A stretch of 64,000 bases of DNA from Peteryoungia desertarenae (GCF_005860795.2 NZ_CP058350.1:91001-155000), one strand, 5' to 3'. Positions 18,895-28,366 are shown, counted from the first letter of the stretch. Numbers and translations: made by a program. The notes: a model not told the origin generated them from the letters alone.

Positions 18895-18927
18895 AAAAAA
18901 AGCTCTTTCGCCAGGTGAGAAAGAGCT
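18895..18927 (-). terminator. Terminator of the acetyltransferase gene at 19014
   Basis: Stem AGCTCTTTC / GAAAGAGCT with a 9-base loop and seven T on the minus strand, about 85 bases past the stop. The remaining ~300 bases between 18709 and 19013 show no gene. Confidence 0.8.
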
Positions 18928-19013
18928 TTCTGGCCGATTTTCAGAGGAAATTCACCTCGAAAACAACCTGATTTAAGGCAGAAATGCGGCAAATCCGGCC
19001 AAGCGGCTCGTAC

Positions 19014-19607
19014 TCAGCCGGCTTTGCGACGCGAGGGGCATGACAACTTGCGACCGGACGCAACCACCATGCCGGCGGCGCCTGTGAGCCAGCCAGGCAC
19101 GAGTTCCAGCGCCAGGAAGCGGTCACGCGCAAACGGACCCGGCATCACCAGATGCTGCGTCTTGTCGGCGAAGAAGCCAAACCGCTCGTAATAGGGGGCG
19201 TCACCCACGAGGAGCACAGCGCCATGGCCAAGCTTCTTCGCTTCGGTCAGCGCAGCCCGCATCAGCGCGCCGCCGATCCCCTTGCCTTCATGCGCCTGGT
19301 CGACCGCAAGCGGGCCGAGCAGCAGCGCCTCGATGGCTCCACCGTCGCGACTGACCCCGGCCTCGATGTTCCACAACCGCACGGTCCCGATCACATGCCC
19401 CGCAGCGTCCCGCGCGACGAAGGCGAGACCTTCTGCGGGAATGCGACCACGCCGGATCTTTTCTGAAGACTTCTTGCGGCGATCCTTGCCCATGGCGCGG
19501 TCGAGCAGCTTCTCGCGCGCAACGACGTCGGCCGGCGTTTCATGATCAATGACGAATGCAGGCGCCGGCGCGAAAAGCGCGCGCATGCTTTCCAGAACAG
19601 CGGCCAT
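19014..19607 (-). CDS. GNAT-family N-acetyltransferase
   Basis: A 197-residue acyl-CoA-dependent transferase. The acetyl-CoA binding loop is LGPLAVDQAHEGKGIGGAL, followed by VLLVGDAPYYERFGF, which is typical of the YhbS-like group. The target is unknown. ATG at 19607 has GGGAGG upstream, whereas the longer frame would use TTG. Downstream of ornithine decarboxylase on the same strand with a 69-base gap, so it may be read from the same promoter. Confidence 0.9.
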   Translation of the reverse strand: MAAVLESMRALFAPAPAFVIDHETPADVVAREKLLDRAMGKDRRKKSSEKIRRGRIPAEGLAFVARDAAGHVIGTVRLWNIEAGVSRDGGAIEALLLGPLAVDQAHEGKGIGGALMRAALTEAKKLGHGAVLLVGDAPYYERFGFFADKTQHLVMPGPFARDRFLALELVPGWLTGAAGMVVASGRKLSCPSRRKAG

Positions 19608-19676
19608 TCTGGCCTCCCATCCCAAGCGATGACGATGATTGTGAAGTTCCGCGCCGGTTGGCCGGCGCGGGAGACG

Positions 19677-20810
19677 TCAGATGACGTAGGACTTCAGCGG
19701 TTCGAAGCCGTTGAACGCCACCGCCGAATAGGTGGTGGTGTAGGCGCCGGTGCCTTCGATCAGAACCTCGTCACCGATCGAGAGCGAGATCGGTAGCGGA
19801 TACATGGTCTTCTCGTAGAGCACGTCGGCCGAATCGCAGGTCGGGCCGGCGAGCACGCAAGGGGCCATGTCATCAGCGTCACGGACGGTGCGAATCGGAT
19901 AACGGATCGCCTCGTCCATGGTTTCGGCCAGACCACCGAACTTGCCGATGTCGAGGAACACCCAGCGGTGTTCGTCATTGTCGGACTTCTTCGAGATCAG
20001 CACGACTTCCGCCTTAATCACGCCGGCATTGCCGACCATGCCGCGGCCCGGCTCGATGATGGTCTGCGGGATGTTGTTGCCGAAGTGCTTCTTCAGCGAC
20101 ACGTTGATCGCCTGACCATAGGCCTCTGCCGACGGGATGTCGCGCAGGTACTTGGTCGGGAAACCGCCACCCATGTTGACCATCTTCAGGACGATGCCCT
20201 GCTTGGCCAGCGAGTTGAAAACGCGCTTAGCATCGGCAAGAGCGCCATCCCAGGCATCGACCTTGGTCATCTGCGAACCGACATGGAACGAGACGCCGAA
20301 GCTCTCGAGGCCGAGCTGATGCGCATAGACCAGCACATCGACAGCCATCTGCGGCACGCAGCCGAACTTGCGCGACAGCGGCCATTCGGCACCGTCACCA
20401 TCGGTCAGCACGCGGCAGAACACGCGGGCGCCGGGAGCGGCACGCGCGATCTTCTCGACTTCCTCGTGGCTGTCGACGGCATAGAGATTGACACCGAGTG
20501 CATAGGCACGGGCGATGTCACGCTCCTTCTTGATGGTGTTGCCGAAAGAGATGCGATCGGCGGTGGCGCCCGCATCGAGAGCCATCTGGATTTCGGCAAC
20601 GGAAGCGCAGTCGAAGTTCGAACCGAGCGAGGCCAGGAGCTGGAGGATCTCCGGCGCCGGGTTCGCCTTGACTGCGTAGTAGATGGCGCTGTCCGGCAGG
20701 GCATGGCGGAAGGCACCGAAATTGTCGCGCACGACGTCGAGGTCGACCACGAGGCAGGGACCTTCCGGGCGTCGGGTGTTGATGAAGTCGAGGATGCGTG
20801 CAGTGGTCAT
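19677..20810 (-). CDS. Ornithine (or lysine/ornithine) decarboxylase, PLP fold type III
   Basis: Makes putrescine (and possibly cadaverine) from ornithine (lysine), the first step of polyamine synthesis. The 377 residues contain the PLP lysine in YAVKANPAPEIL, the phosphate-binding GGGFPTKY, and the second-subunit active-site Cys in GPTCDSADVLYE. The ATG at 20810 has GGAAGG nine bases upstream. The frame stays open for 144 codons more, but homology begins only here and the upstream part is a structured leader. It is divergent from the LysR-type gene at 21377. Confidence 0.95.
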   Translation of the reverse strand: MTTARILDFINTRRPEGPCLVVDLDVVRDNFGAFRHALPDSAIYYAVKANPAPEILQLLASLGSNFDCASVAEIQMALDAGATADRISFGNTIKKERDIARAYALGVNLYAVDSHEEVEKIARAAPGARVFCRVLTDGDGAEWPLSRKFGCVPQMAVDVLVYAHQLGLESFGVSFHVGSQMTKVDAWDGALADAKRVFNSLAKQGIVLKMVNMGGGFPTKYLRDIPSAEAYGQAINVSLKKHFGNNIPQTIIEPGRGMVGNAGVIKAEVVLISKKSDNDEHRWVFLDIGKFGGLAETMDEAIRYPIRTVRDADDMAPCVLAGPTCDSADVLYEKTMYPLPISLSIGDEVLIEGTGAYTTTYSAVAFNGFEPLKSYVI

Positions 20811-21280
20811 CGATGTAACCTTCCAAATTCCGAGCGAATCCGAAGCGGCCAGGCTTCGGATGGACAAAGGACGACGAGACATCGCTCGAAACCAGTCGGT
20901 GGAGACACCGGTACCGTACGAACGCTCGACGCGCGAAACGATGGATGAACGCACTCTTGCCTGAGTGCATAAATCCGCTTTGTCTGCCATGGATTGGAGG
21001 GAGACCCTACCGCACTTCCGGCAATGATGGTGTGCCTCTTCAGTACCCCGGCTGATGGAAAGCCGGCAGAGAACCAGAAAGGCCCGCACCGTCGTTGCTT
21101 CAAGGTGTCCTCGCATTTCCCGGTTGGCCGGAATAGCGACTGGAGGGGTTAGTTCCAGGTACCTTACCGATGACCTCACCTTAGGGATAAATCCCAGTTC
21201 GAGGGTCGGCGGACACCCACAGGCACGTGCGACTTTGGGCAAGCACCGAAATAAGAAAACTGTCCGTCATAATCAAGGGA
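20811..21280 (-). promoter_or_regulatory. Long leader of the ornithine decarboxylase gene, candidate speF-type RNA
   Basis: The gene is preceded by more than 400 bases without another gene. Several perfect hairpins can form in the transcript: CCGAAGC/GCTTCGG at 20840-20860, GCACTC/GAGTGC at 20951-20968, and CCGGCT/AGCCGG at about 21048-21066. A conserved RNA motif named speF is known upstream of ornithine decarboxylase genes in alphaproteobacteria, and this is the expected place for it. I cannot align the Rfam model by eye. A possible promoter (TTGATT, 16 bases, TTATTT) lies near 21,250-21,280. Confidence 0.5.
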
Positions 21281-21376
21281 TTTTTTGCCTGCTGGTTAAT
21301 TTTCGTGGGGTAACCTCTGTTTTTTGAACGAGATCGGTCATACGTTCACAATCTGACGACAAAACAGGGGTTTAAC

Positions 21377-22276
21377 ATGGACACGCTGACGCGTATTCGC
21401 GCCTTTATCGATGTGGTGGAAGCTGAGGGATTTTCCGCCGCCGCGCGCAAGACGGGGCGATCCAAGGCGCTCTTGTCCAAATATGTCCGGGAGCTGGAGG
21501 ACGAACTGGGCGCGCTGCTGCTCAATCGCACCACCCGACAGTTTTCTTTGACCGAAGCCGGACATACCTATTTCCGAACTGCCGCCGATATCCTGAAGGA
21601 AATCGACAACCTTGCCGACCTGGTGCGCGAGAACAATGCCGACCTCAAGGGCAAGCTCAAGGTCACGGTCCCGCGAACCTTCATCGATGCCGACATTGGT
21701 CAATCGCTCATCGATTTCGCAAAAGAGAACCCGCAACTCTCCCTGGAGATCGTAGCGGAAGACCGCTTTGTCGATCTGATTGAAGAAGGTTTTGATCTCG
21801 GCATCCGCATTACGAAGCTCGATGATTCGGGCATGATCGCACGCAAGCTTTCCGACTTTCGCGTCTATGCCTGCGCGACCCCTGCTTTCGTGGCGGAGAA
21901 CGGTCCCCTCACCCATCCGAGCGAACTATCCCGAGTCCCGTTCCTGATCGATACCAACTCGCGTTCCCATAACAGCTTGCGTTTCCTGGAGGCGAACGGC
22001 GACACGATATCTGTAAGCGTCTCGGGTCCGATCGAAGTCAACAGCCCGCAGGCGACCTTACGCGCGGCCCGCGCCGGTCTTGGCGTTGCTATGATCCCCG
22101 ATTTCATCGCCCGCCCTTACATTGCCTCGGGTGAACTGGTGTCGCTGTTCGACGCCTTCATCGCCAAGGACCGCGGCATCTATGCCGTCTACCCGCATCG
22201 CCGGTATCTGCCAGCCAAGGTACGGGCTTTCGTCGACTACCTTCACACATGGTTCAAGCGCTATAACAGCCACTGA
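21377..22276 (+). CDS. LysR-family transcriptional regulator
   Basis: A 299-residue regulator with an N-terminal winged helix (AFIDVVEAEGFSAAARKTGR) and a type 2 periplasmic-binding-like sensor domain (VPRTFIDADIGQSLIDF, then GPIEVNSPQATLRAARAGLG). It belongs to the large CrgA/DsdC-like group of rhizobial LysR proteins. AGGGG lies 10 bases before the ATG. It is divergent from ornithine decarboxylase across 566 bases, but the long leader belongs to that gene, so a regulatory link is only possible. Confidence 0.92.
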   Translation: MDTLTRIRAFIDVVEAEGFSAAARKTGRSKALLSKYVRELEDELGALLLNRTTRQFSLTEAGHTYFRTAADILKEIDNLADLVRENNADLKGKLKVTVPRTFIDADIGQSLIDFAKENPQLSLEIVAEDRFVDLIEEGFDLGIRITKLDDSGMIARKLSDFRVYACATPAFVAENGPLTHPSELSRVPFLIDTNSRSHNSLRFLEANGDTISVSVSGPIEVNSPQATLRAARAGLGVAMIPDFIARPYIASGELVSLFDAFIAKDRGIYAVYPHRRYLPAKVRAFVDYLHTWFKRYNSH

Positions 22277-22341
22277 AGTCCCATTTTTGTCCCATTCTTC
22301 GAGCAAGGAGGCGGGAATCCGAGGGTGAAGGAACGAAATCG

Positions 22342-22986
22342 ATGAAAAGACGCCTGGCGCTGATGATAGGGGGCTTTTGCTTATCCCCCCTGCCCCAGGC
22401 CAATGCCCATCCGCATATCTTCGCCGAGGCGCGACTGGAAATCGTCTCTGACGAGAGCGGAATGCTGAGCGAACTGCGCAATGTCTGGCGCTTCGACGAG
22501 TTCTTTTCTTCAAGCGTGCTGCTCGACTTCGACCACAACAGCAATCTGATACTCGATCCCGGTGAGTTGAAGGAAATTGGCGATACGATACGAGAATCGC
22601 TCGGGGACTATGATTATTTCACATTCATCACCAAGAATGGAGCGGCTGCGCCTGTGGCAAAGCCCGAGGTGTTCAATGCAGATTTCAGGGACAACCAGCT
22701 TCTTGTGTTTTTTGTCGCAAAACCAAAGGAGCCGGTGAAAATTGAGGGAAATCTCAGCATCGGCGTCTATGATCCGACCCTCTACACGGCAATCGACTTC
22801 ACCACGGATGATGAAATACAATCGATTGGCTCGGCACTTTCCGCCTGCACACGCCAGGTCGTTCGCCCCGACCCGGATGAAGTCATCGCTCAAAACCAGG
22901 CCAACCTGACGGAAGCCTTCTTCAACGATCCCAATGGCAATCTCATGGGCCAGCTGTTCGCCACCCGGGTTGAATTCAAATGCTAG
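22342..22986 (+). CDS. DUF1007 periplasmic protein
   Basis: A 214-residue protein with a signal peptide and the conserved start of the mature part, NAHPHIFAEARLEIV, whose HPH is typical of DUF1007. The segment DHNSNLILDPGELKEIGD looks like an EF-hand-type calcium loop. DUF1007 genes are regularly coupled to NicO-type metal transporters, and here the two overlap by seven bases. It is likely a periplasmic accessory of metal export or uptake. AAGGAA precedes the ATG. Confidence 0.88.
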   Translation: MKRRLALMIGGFCLSPLPQANAHPHIFAEARLEIVSDESGMLSELRNVWRFDEFFSSSVLLDFDHNSNLILDPGELKEIGDTIRESLGDYDYFTFITKNGAAAPVAKPEVFNADFRDNQLLVFFVAKPKEPVKIEGNLSIGVYDPTLYTAIDFTTDDEIQSIGSALSACTRQVVRPDPDEVIAQNQANLTEAFFNDPNGNLMGQLFATRVEFKC

Positions 22987-24092
22987 AGGCCCTAACCACG
23001 CTTCGCAGATTGAGCTTCCTTGCGCTCCTCCTGGTGGGCATTGCTGGGGTCACCAGTATTGCAAACGCCGCATCGCCACTCGGCATCGGCTCAGCGGAAC
23101 CCTCTTTCGACGCGACCGGACCGTTCGCGCAAGTGCTGCAGTGGATCAATGTGCATCAGCAATCCTTTTACAGATCACTGACCGGTGCACTGAAATCAAT
23201 GCGCGAAGACCCGTGGCAGCTATCGTGGTTGATCGCACTGTCGTTTGCCTATGGTGTGTTTCATGCGGCCGGCCCCGGTCACGGAAAGGCGGTCATCTCG
23301 TCCTACCTTCTTGCCAATGAAGTGGCTTTGCGACGGGGCATCGTCATCTCCTTTGCCTCGGCCTTCCTCCAGGGCGTGGTCGCGATTACCGTTGTAGGCC
23401 TGACCTATCTCGTGCTGCGAGGCACCTCGGTCAGCATGACCGACACCACCCGGGCTCTGGAGATCGCAAGCTATGTGTTGATCATCATCTTCGGTTTCTG
23501 GCTTCTGGCGAAGAAGGTAAAATCGACACTTGTTCAGCCCGCCAAAAGCACACCATCAGGCATGCTTTTCGACAGCCCACTATCTGATAACTCGGTGACA
23601 GCCGGACTGTTTTCCGGGGGATCATCGGCAAATGCACTGGAGCGGGCGAGCAGCGGTCGCTTTCATGCCGTCGCCGTCGACCACGATCATCAGGCCTTGA
23701 AGCCTGGCTCCGTTTGTCACGAATGCGGAATGACGCATATGCCGGACGCCTCAAGCCTGAAGGGCGAGACCTTTTCGCTGCGGGAGGCATGGTCCGCAAT
23801 CGTCGCAGTCGGATTGCGGCCCTGTACCGGTGCCATCCTGGTCATGACCTTCTCGCTCCTGAACGGTCTCTTGCTTGGGGGCATTCTCTCCGTTTTCGCC
23901 ATGTCGATCGGCACCGCCATCATGGTCTCGATTCTCGCCAGTCTGGCTGTCGGGGCCAAGCAGGTGGCGCTGAAACTTTCAGGCCCCGGCTCCCGCAAGG
24001 CAGGCTTGGTCGCCAGCGCCATCGAGGTGTCGGGCGGGATCGTGGTCATCCTGCTCGGCGCTCTTTTGTTGACAGCAAGCCTGAACGCCTGA
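22980..24092 (+). CDS. NicO-family nickel/cobalt transporter
   Basis: A membrane protein of 370 residues with six to seven hydrophobic segments. The family motifs HAAGPGHGKAVISSYL (about residue 95) and GLRPCTGAILVMTFSL (about 279) are present. A cytoplasmic or periplasmic loop at about 219-252 is rich in potential ligands (VDHDH, then CHECGMTHM), suited to sensing or binding nickel, cobalt or zinc. Family members such as RcnA export nickel and cobalt, but the direction here is not decided. Translationally coupled to the DUF1007 gene. Confidence 0.9.
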   Translation: MLEALTTLRRLSFLALLLVGIAGVTSIANAASPLGIGSAEPSFDATGPFAQVLQWINVHQQSFYRSLTGALKSMREDPWQLSWLIALSFAYGVFHAAGPGHGKAVISSYLLANEVALRRGIVISFASAFLQGVVAITVVGLTYLVLRGTSVSMTDTTRALEIASYVLIIIFGFWLLAKKVKSTLVQPAKSTPSGMLFDSPLSDNSVTAGLFSGGSSANALERASSGRFHAVAVDHDHQALKPGSVCHECGMTHMPDASSLKGETFSLREAWSAIVAVGLRPCTGAILVMTFSLLNGLLLGGILSVFAMSIGTAIMVSILASLAVGAKQVALKLSGPGSRKAGLVASAIEVSGGIVVILLGALLLTASLNA

Positions 24093-24097
24093 CGGGG

Positions 24098-24496
24098 TCA
24101 CCCTTCTTCCCCACTCCGGCTCTGCTGATAGCGAGACCGCAGCCACAAGATTAGAAAGATCGCCATCAGGGCGACCGCACCGATCAACGCACCAAGCTCC
24201 GGCGAATAATTGCCGATCCAGAGCACCACGGTCGGCACGATGAGCATCAGTCCGAAAATCACGGCAACTACAATGGCGGCCGAAGCCGCCGGAGAGCGCT
24301 GTGGGCCTGCGGCTACGGGCCTTGCAACCTTCTTTGGCTCCGGAAGGAAGCGGAAGGCATAGACAACGAGGCCGATTGCCACGCAGATCCCGACGGACCA
24401 GGCTACCGTCGCGCTTTGATAACTCGCATAGGCAAGCGCGGCGACCGTAACGGCAGTGCCAACATAGAGGATGATGCTGAAGACATTGAGCTTCAC
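24098..24496 (-). CDS. Small four-segment membrane protein, unknown function
   Basis: A 132-residue protein with hydrophobic segments at about 7-25, 30-48, 73-92 and 99-122 and a basic proline/alanine linker (LPEPKKVARPVAAGPQRSP) between the two pairs. GTG start with GGAG nine bases upstream. I do not recognise a named family. It lies 15 bases downstream of an acetyltransferase gene on the same strand and convergent with the NicO gene. Confidence 0.75.
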   Translation of the reverse strand: MKLNVFSIILYVGTAVTVAALAYASYQSATVAWSVGICVAIGLVVYAFRFLPEPKKVARPVAAGPQRSPAASAAIVVAVIFGLMLIVPTVVLWIGNYSPELGALIGAVALMAIFLILWLRSRYQQSRSGEEG

Positions 24497-24511
24497 GATT
24501 TGGTACTCCTA

Positions 24512-25204
24512 TCAGGTCATTGACACAGCGAGTTCGGCCCGCAGGTCTTCCAGCCGTCGCTTCTGGTGACCGGCTTCGTCGAAATTGTCCGGTTCGAGCC
24601 AGGCTTCGAATGCAGCCTTCACCAGCGGCCATTCACCGTCGATGATCGAAAACCACGCTGTATCGCGGTTCTTTCCTTTGGACAGCATATGCTGCCGGAA
24701 AACACCTTCGAAGCGAAAGCCATAGCGTTTGGCGGTGACCTTGCTGGCCTCGTTTTCGTTGTGGCACTTCCATTCATAGCGGCGATAACCGAGGTCATCG
24801 AAAACATGCCGCGCGAGCAGGTAATGCGCCTCCGTCGACATGGGAGAACGGCTCATCATTGGCCCATGGGCAACGCCGCCGATCTCAATGACGCCATTGG
24901 CAGGATCTGCGCGCATGTAATGCGCCATGCCGATCACCTGCCCACTCACCTTGTCTGTGATAACCTCGGTGATCCAGCCGCTCTTCGCCTGCGCGTTGGC
25001 CAGCCAGTGATCGAAGTCGTCAATGCCGTTGAAATCGGGTTGGGTGAAATAGGTCAACAGATCATTGATCTTCATTCCCCCAAGCCCCTGCCAGAGAGCT
25101 TCGAGGTGCCTTTCACGCTCATAGGGTTCGATGAGGACATGCTGCCCCTCAAGCCGCACTGGCTGAGGTGCTGGCCATCCTTTCCCTGGTGAAATGTCCG
25201 TCAT
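24512..25204 (-). CDS. GNAT-family acetyltransferase (RimL-like)
   Basis: A 230-residue transferase of the RimJ/RimL group. It shows VIGMAHYMRADPANGVIEIG (core strands), then EWKCHNENEASKVTAKRYGF, the acetyl-CoA loop region of this group. Relatives acetylate ribosomal proteins, amino acids or small molecules, and the substrate cannot be named. ATG at 25204 has CGGAGG upstream; the open frame upstream starts with TTG and is less likely. Confidence 0.9.
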   Translation of the reverse strand: MTDISPGKGWPAPQPVRLEGQHVLIEPYERERHLEALWQGLGGMKINDLLTYFTQPDFNGIDDFDHWLANAQAKSGWITEVITDKVSGQVIGMAHYMRADPANGVIEIGGVAHGPMMSRSPMSTEAHYLLARHVFDDLGYRRYEWKCHNENEASKVTAKRYGFRFEGVFRQHMLSKGKNRDTAWFSIIDGEWPLVKAAFEAWLEPDNFDEAGHQKRRLEDLRAELAVSMT

Positions 25205-25291
25205 GAATGCCTCCGGCACAAACTGCCAGAGGCTTAGGCCAGCTCGACAGCAAAGGCAACCGCTGCGACGGCAAGCCCTTGCGGCAAAGGC

Positions 25292-25990
25292 TCACAGGGA
25301 GATTTTGGCCGACGAAACAGTTGCTTCGATATGATCGATCAGGGCATCCGGCAGCCCAAGCCGTCCGGCAAGCATATCGAGATAGCCACGTTCCGCGCGC
25401 GTATCCGGTTCGATAGCCAGACGGGAAGCGGTGTAGATCTCGACCTTCTCCTCTTCAGATCTGGCGGCGGCAATGATGGCATCGAGATCGGTCGGATTGG
25501 CGAGCTCTGCATTGATGAAGGCTTCGGCCTCCGAGCCGAGACCCGATAGATGGATCTTGTCCATGATCCGCGCGCGCTCGGCCTGATCGATGTGGCCGTC
25601 GGCCTTGGCGGCGGCAATCATCGCACGCACCAGGGCAAGCGCGAAATCATTCGAGACGGCAGCCGGCTCGATCTTGAAGGCGGAATCCTTGGGCGGTGGA
25701 AGAATTTCCGGCAGCGACTGCGTTGGCTCGACGGGCTGGCCGGACTTGTAGTTCTTGTAGGCCTGGTAGCCGAGACCAGCGATTACGGCGAGACCACCCA
25801 GCTTCACCGCGCTTCCTGCCATCTTGCGACCAGACTTAGTCCCCAGAAGAACGGCAGCAATGGCACCGGTTGCCAGCGGATTGGACTTGGCCATGCCAAG
25901 AACATCATTGGCGGAGCGCTTCATGCCACCGCTGCCACCGCCTGCCTGCGAACCCAGGAACTGGTCCAGCAGCTTTTTCGCATCAAACAT
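25292..25990 (-). CDS. DUF533/TerB-like protein (YebE family)
   Basis: A 232-residue protein. An N-terminal segment FDAKKLLDQFLG is followed by a glycine-rich linker, a hydrophobic stretch (GAIAAVLLGTKSGRKMAGSAVKLGGLAVIAGLGYQAY), and a C-terminal TerB-like helical domain (LALVRAMIAAAKADGHIDQ, with an acidic EF-hand-like turn). TerB domains bind metal in tellurite-response proteins; the role of the DUF533 group is unknown. AAGGAG lies 7 bases before the ATG. Confidence 0.88.
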   Translation of the reverse strand: MFDAKKLLDQFLGSQAGGGSGGMKRSANDVLGMAKSNPLATGAIAAVLLGTKSGRKMAGSAVKLGGLAVIAGLGYQAYKNYKSGQPVEPTQSLPEILPPPKDSAFKIEPAAVSNDFALALVRAMIAAAKADGHIDQAERARIMDKIHLSGLGSEAEAFINAELANPTDLDAIIAAARSEEEKVEIYTASRLAIEPDTRAERGYLDMLAGRLGLPDALIDHIEATVSSAKISL

Positions 25991-26072
25991 CTCGATCTCC
26001 TTGACCTCATATCACCGCCCTCAGATAGGAAGGCGATGACGGCTTTTCAAAGAGACTGACAAAGTCGTGTAT

Positions 26073-26711
26073 TCAGGCCTTGAGCGCAGCCGCTTCAGCG
26101 GCAAGCTTGGTGATGCCAGCCCAATCTCCGGCGGCAACAAGTTCCTTCGGCGCGACCCAGGAACCACCCACGCAGACGACGTTTGGCAGCGACAGATAAT
26201 CCCTTGCATTCTTGAGCGAGATACCCCCGGTCGGGCAAAACAGCGTGCCGGCAAGCGGCGAAGACAAAGCCTTCAGATAGGCAGCCCCGCCAGCCTGTTC
26301 CGCAGGGAAGAACTTCAACACCTGATAGCCTTCTTCGCGAAGCGCCATGACTTCCGACGCGGTTGCAGCCCCCGGCAGGAGCGGGATATTCGAAGCCCGT
26401 GCAGTGTCCAGCAGTTCCTGCGTCGTTCCCGGGCTGACAATAAACTGCGAGCCGGCATCGACAGCTGCTTCAAAATGGGCGGAATTGAGAATGGTGCCCG
26501 CGCCGACAACGGCACCCTCGACTTCCGTCGCGACCAGACGCACGGCTTCGAGCGCCGCTGCCGTGCGCAGCGTAATCTCAATGGCCTTAAGACCCCCGTC
26601 AACCAAGGCCTTCGCAAGAGGCACGACCGTCTTCGCATCCTCGATGATCAACACCGGAACGACGGGCTGCAGCTTCAGGGTGGAGAGGAGCTTGTCAGTT
26701 TTTTCGCCCAT
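26073..26711 (-). CDS. eda: 2-dehydro-3-deoxy-phosphogluconate (KDPG/KHG) aldolase
   Basis: Entner-Doudoroff aldolase that cleaves KDPG to pyruvate and glyceraldehyde 3-phosphate; 212 residues, the usual length. Active-site elements: Glu and Arg in KAIEITLRT (about 44) and the Schiff-base Lys in [15 protein letters not shown] at 26711 is chosen because homology begins with [20 protein letters not shown]; the longer frame has no support. AGAGG lies about 10 bases upstream. Confidence 0.95.
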   Translation of the reverse strand: MGEKTDKLLSTLKLQPVVPVLIIEDAKTVVPLAKALVDGGLKAIEITLRTAAALEAVRLVATEVEGAVVGAGTILNSAHFEAAVDAGSQFIVSPGTTQELLDTARASNIPLLPGAATASEVMALREEGYQVLKFFPAEQAGGAAYLKALSSPLAGTLFCPTGGISLKNARDYLSLPNVVCVGGSWVAPKELVAAGDWAGITKLAAEAAALKA

Positions 26712-26864
26712 GGTCGGAAGCCTCTTAAAACGATTAGATTGCTGTCTTACTAGCCCGCCCGTCCCTGATTGTCGAGCCATCTGGCACCATCGAGACTTTC
26801 GGGTTTCCTCGCGGACCACTGTCCGCTATGGTCAGCACGCGGCAATTTTCGGAGCAGGTAGAGT

Positions 26865-27353
26865 ATGGCGAAGGAAATAGAACGCAAATTCCTTGTACGC
26901 AATGACCGTTGGCGCCAGCACGTAACATCCGAAACCCGTTTGCGCCAGGCCTATGTGGCAAGCGAGGATGATCGTTCCGTGCGTATTCGAACACGGGATA
27001 CGAGCTCGGCACAGATCACGATCAAATTTGGCGGCAGCAGTCTGGTGCGGGATGAATACGAATATCAGATCCCATATGAGGATGCCGCAGAGATCATCAA
27101 TTTTGCAATCGGGAATGTCATCGAAAAAACGCGCTATACGGTGGAGTATCGTGGCTTCACCTGGGAGGTAGACGTGTTCGACGGCGCCTACACTGGTCTG
27201 GTCATCGCGGAAGTTGAATTATCCTCTGCAGAAGACAAACCCGATCTTCCCGACTGGATCGGACGCGAAGTGACGGGTGACAAACGCTATTCCAATCAGA
27301 TCCTGGCCACACAACGGCTGAAGCCGGAGCTGGTGCATGTCATATCGCATTAG
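26865..27353 (+). CDS. CYTH-domain triphosphate tunnel enzyme
   Basis: A 162-residue beta-barrel enzyme. The signature ExExK is Glu4-Ile-Glu6-Arg-Lys8, and basic and acidic residues at alternate positions line the tunnel (RIRTRDT, TIKFGG, EVELSS). Bacterial members hydrolyse inorganic triphosphate. It overlaps the CHAD gene by 17 bases; CYTH and CHAD domains are often fused or adjacent and act in polyphosphate-related metabolism. Confidence 0.92.
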   Translation: MAKEIERKFLVRNDRWRQHVTSETRLRQAYVASEDDRSVRIRTRDTSSAQITIKFGGSSLVRDEYEYQIPYEDAAEIINFAIGNVIEKTRYTVEYRGFTWEVDVFDGAYTGLVIAEVELSSAEDKPDLPDWIGREVTGDKRYSNQILATQRLKPELVHVISH

Positions 27354-28248
27354 ACCGGACAACGCCTTTGGAGAAGATGTCAGACTTCTCCTGCGCTGCC
27401 TTCTCAATGGCGCCGTCACAGGGCTGACCGAGCAACCGAATGGCGTCCACGAGGCCGTGCATGAGGCACGCAAGAAGTTCAAGCGAATCCGCAATCTCTA
27501 CCGGCTGGTCGGCGCTGACAACAAGGAACTCCGGCGTCAGGAAAATGCAAGACTGCGGGACGCAGCCCGCTCGCTCTCCAAGGTGCGCGATGCGGCAGCC
27601 CTGATCGAGACCATCGACGTGCTGTCCGCTGCAGCCTTGAACGCCGAGGAGGAAGGGGCCGTCGCAAAGGCGCGCGAAGCGCTCATTGCCCGGCGTGACC
27701 GGATTGCCTCCTCAGAAACGGACTTCCAGGATAAACTATCGGGAGTGATTGACGCCTGTGGTGCGGCTTTGAGAGAAGTGGATAGCCTCTCGCTCCCCAA
27801 TCGGCCGCGCCCGGCCGCCCGGCTGCTCGCCAAGGGCTGGAAGAAGGGCCTGGTTCGTGCCCAGACGGCCCTGGAAACCTGTGAAGGTAGCGGCCATGGC
27901 GAAGCCTTCCATGATCTCAGAAAGGCTGCTCAGGCCTATTGGATGAACCTGTCTCTGATGCGGGGCCTCTGGCCTTCCGCCATGGCCTCGAAAAGGAAAG
28001 ATGCCAAGAAACTGGTCGATGTTCTTGGACATGATCAGGATCTGAGCGTGCTGACCTCGGTGCTGGACGATGAGCCCGAACTCTGCGGTGACGGGGAGGC
28101 TCTATCTTTCCTGCTCGCCATGATTATTCGCTGTCAGCAGCAATTGCGGCGTGAAGCGCTGGAGCTTGCCAACATCGTCTTCGCCGAACCGCCGGAACGT
28201 GAGGCGGCCATTATCGCGACCCTTTGGCTGGAGGCAGCCGCCGGCTGA
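27337..28248 (+). CDS. CHAD-domain protein
   Basis: A 303-residue helical protein. The conserved histidine motifs are VHEARKKFKRIRNLYR (about 44) and FHDLRKAAQAYW (about 190), with many exposed Arg and Lys. CHAD domains bind polyphosphate. It is translationally coupled to the CYTH gene upstream, and together they correspond to the single CYTH-CHAD protein of other bacteria. Confidence 0.92.
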   Translation: MSYRIRPDNAFGEDVRLLLRCLLNGAVTGLTEQPNGVHEAVHEARKKFKRIRNLYRLVGADNKELRRQENARLRDAARSLSKVRDAAALIETIDVLSAAALNAEEEGAVAKAREALIARRDRIASSETDFQDKLSGVIDACGAALREVDSLSLPNRPRPAARLLAKGWKKGLVRAQTALETCEGSGHGEAFHDLRKAAQAYWMNLSLMRGLWPSAMASKRKDAKKLVDVLGHDQDLSVLTSVLDDEPELCGDGEALSFLLAMIIRCQQQLRREALELANIVFAEPPEREAAIIATLWLEAAAG

Positions 28249-28366
28249 TTGCCGGGCGACGGCTCTGAAGCGGGCCATAGGGCTGGTAAATTGACAGATT
28301 TCAATCTTGCCTCCATCGGCTGAAAACCGTTGCGCGGCAGGACCGGAAGCAGTATTTCGCAAGCCC

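Noticed and set aside
20811..21242. N-terminal extension of ornithine decarboxylase by 144 residues
   Set aside because: Homology, family length and the ribosome binding site all point to the start at 20810; the extension is kept only as a leader observation.
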